From Actinomycetes bacterium (lineage in GTDB: Bacteria > Actinomycetota > Acidimicrobiia > Spongiisociales > UBA4744), in assembly GCA_024641205.1 (NCBI GenBank), contig JAHEDM010000021.1, positions 1 through 13,114 of the forward strand: DNA of 13,114 nucleotides, written 5' to 3'. The stretch's first letter is position 1. Every line of letters starts with the position of its first letter. Positions 12,802 to 13,114 of this stretch are shown in pieces. A model generated the notes under the pieces. That model did no database searches. It was not told where the DNA came from and was given only the letters and a program-made list of their open reading frames with translations. A program made the position numbers and the translations under genes.

Positions 12802-13114
12802 CCCACAAGGTCAAGCCTTGCGGTGGAGCAGCACCACACGACGCGTTGCGGTCCTGGACGGCAATCATGTCGGGAACCGCGTCGGGTTCGAGCTTGCCAC
12901 GCCCGGCGTCCACGCACACGGCTACCAGAGAACGAACCATGTGCCGGCAGAACGAAGACGCGATGATCTCGAATACCAGTTGGCCATCAGAAAGGTCCCG
13001 TTCCCAAGCCAGACGCATCACGTTTCGCTCCGTCGAGCGCCCGTCTGCTTTGCGACAGAATGACGCGAAATCGTGAAGGCCTATGAAGTGCCGGGCTGCC
13101 GAGTTCATCCGTCC
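12785..13114 (-). CDS. truA: tRNA pseudouridine synthase A, C-terminal part (5' end beyond window)
   Basis: TruA converts U38-U40 of the tRNA anticodon arm to pseudouridine. The window holds the last 109 codons; the frame is open to the right edge, so the N-terminal half with the catalytic Asp lies outside. The visible part matches the C-terminal domain: GLHDFASFCRKADGRST (family GxHDFxxFcxxg), then a beta strand FEIIASSFCRHMVRSLV (family axxFLyxMVRxivG), and near the end AAPPQGLTLWDVAYG (family aPaxGLxLxxVxY). The last two blocks are diagnostic. The first in-window Met is not the true start, because Gly-Arg codons continue upstream to the window edge. truA near rplM-rpsI is standard, though two genes separate them here. 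Confidence 0.95.
   Translation of the reverse strand, partial: GRMNSAARHFIGLHDFASFCRKADGRSTERNVMRLAWERDLSDGQLVFEIIASSFCRHMVRSLVAVCVDAGRGKLEPDAVPDMIAVQDRNASCGAAPPQGLTLWDVAYG

Noticed and set aside
11677..12966. A 429-codon plus-strand open frame opposite capA, the HAD gene and truA
   Set aside because: It crosses three well-supported minus-strand genes and their intergenic regions and shows no family motif.

Overview
The window is a GC-rich bacterial chromosome segment. Its gene order is the conserved actinobacterial block truA ... rplM-rpsI-glmM-glmS-acpS-nnr-alr-tsaE-tsaB, and L13 also looks actinobacterial. I infer a member of the Actinobacteria (Actinomycetota), possibly an Acidimicrobiia-type lineage, but phylum and class cannot be fixed from this sequence alone. 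All genes but one run on the minus strand, so transcription goes from high to low coordinates. There are no tRNA or rRNA genes, insertion sequences, phage genes or CRISPR arrays.

Right part (about 10148-13114): the C-terminal part of truA, a HAD hydrolase, a secreted CapA-like metallophosphatase/capsule-type protein with a striking inverted repeat before its start, a 223-bp leader, then rplM and rpsI overlapping by ATGA.

Centre (5727-10147): glmM begins 3 bp after rpsI. Between glmM and glmS lies a 332-bp gap that holds a complete glmS ribozyme (8290-8137). It has the GCGCC cleavage strand, P1, the catalytic GACGAGG core, P2, the TTTCGGCGGATG core strand, P3, a GTGA-capped P4 and a candidate P3.1 pseudoknot. 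The ribozyme senses glucosamine-6-phosphate, which GlmS makes and GlmM consumes, so the two genes flanking the RNA form one feedback-controlled step into UDP-GlcNAc. A 12-bp hairpin overlaps the glmS stop codon. acpS follows.

Left part (1-4837): a tightly coupled chain nnr(E/D)-alr-S58 peptidase-UDG family 4-tsaE-tsaB, each gene overlapping or nearly touching the next. It mixes metabolite repair, D-alanine supply, a NylC/DmpA-type N-terminal nucleophile hydrolase, uracil repair and tRNA t6A modification. The only plus-strand gene, a SAM methyltransferase (4900-5631), sits between acpS and nnr and divides the block into two transcription units.

The most notable find is the glmS ribozyme in an actinobacterial-looking genome, because this class is best known from Firmicutes. 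Second are the 34-bp inverted repeat with LacI-like half-sites before capA, and the S58 peptidase coupled to alanine racemase.
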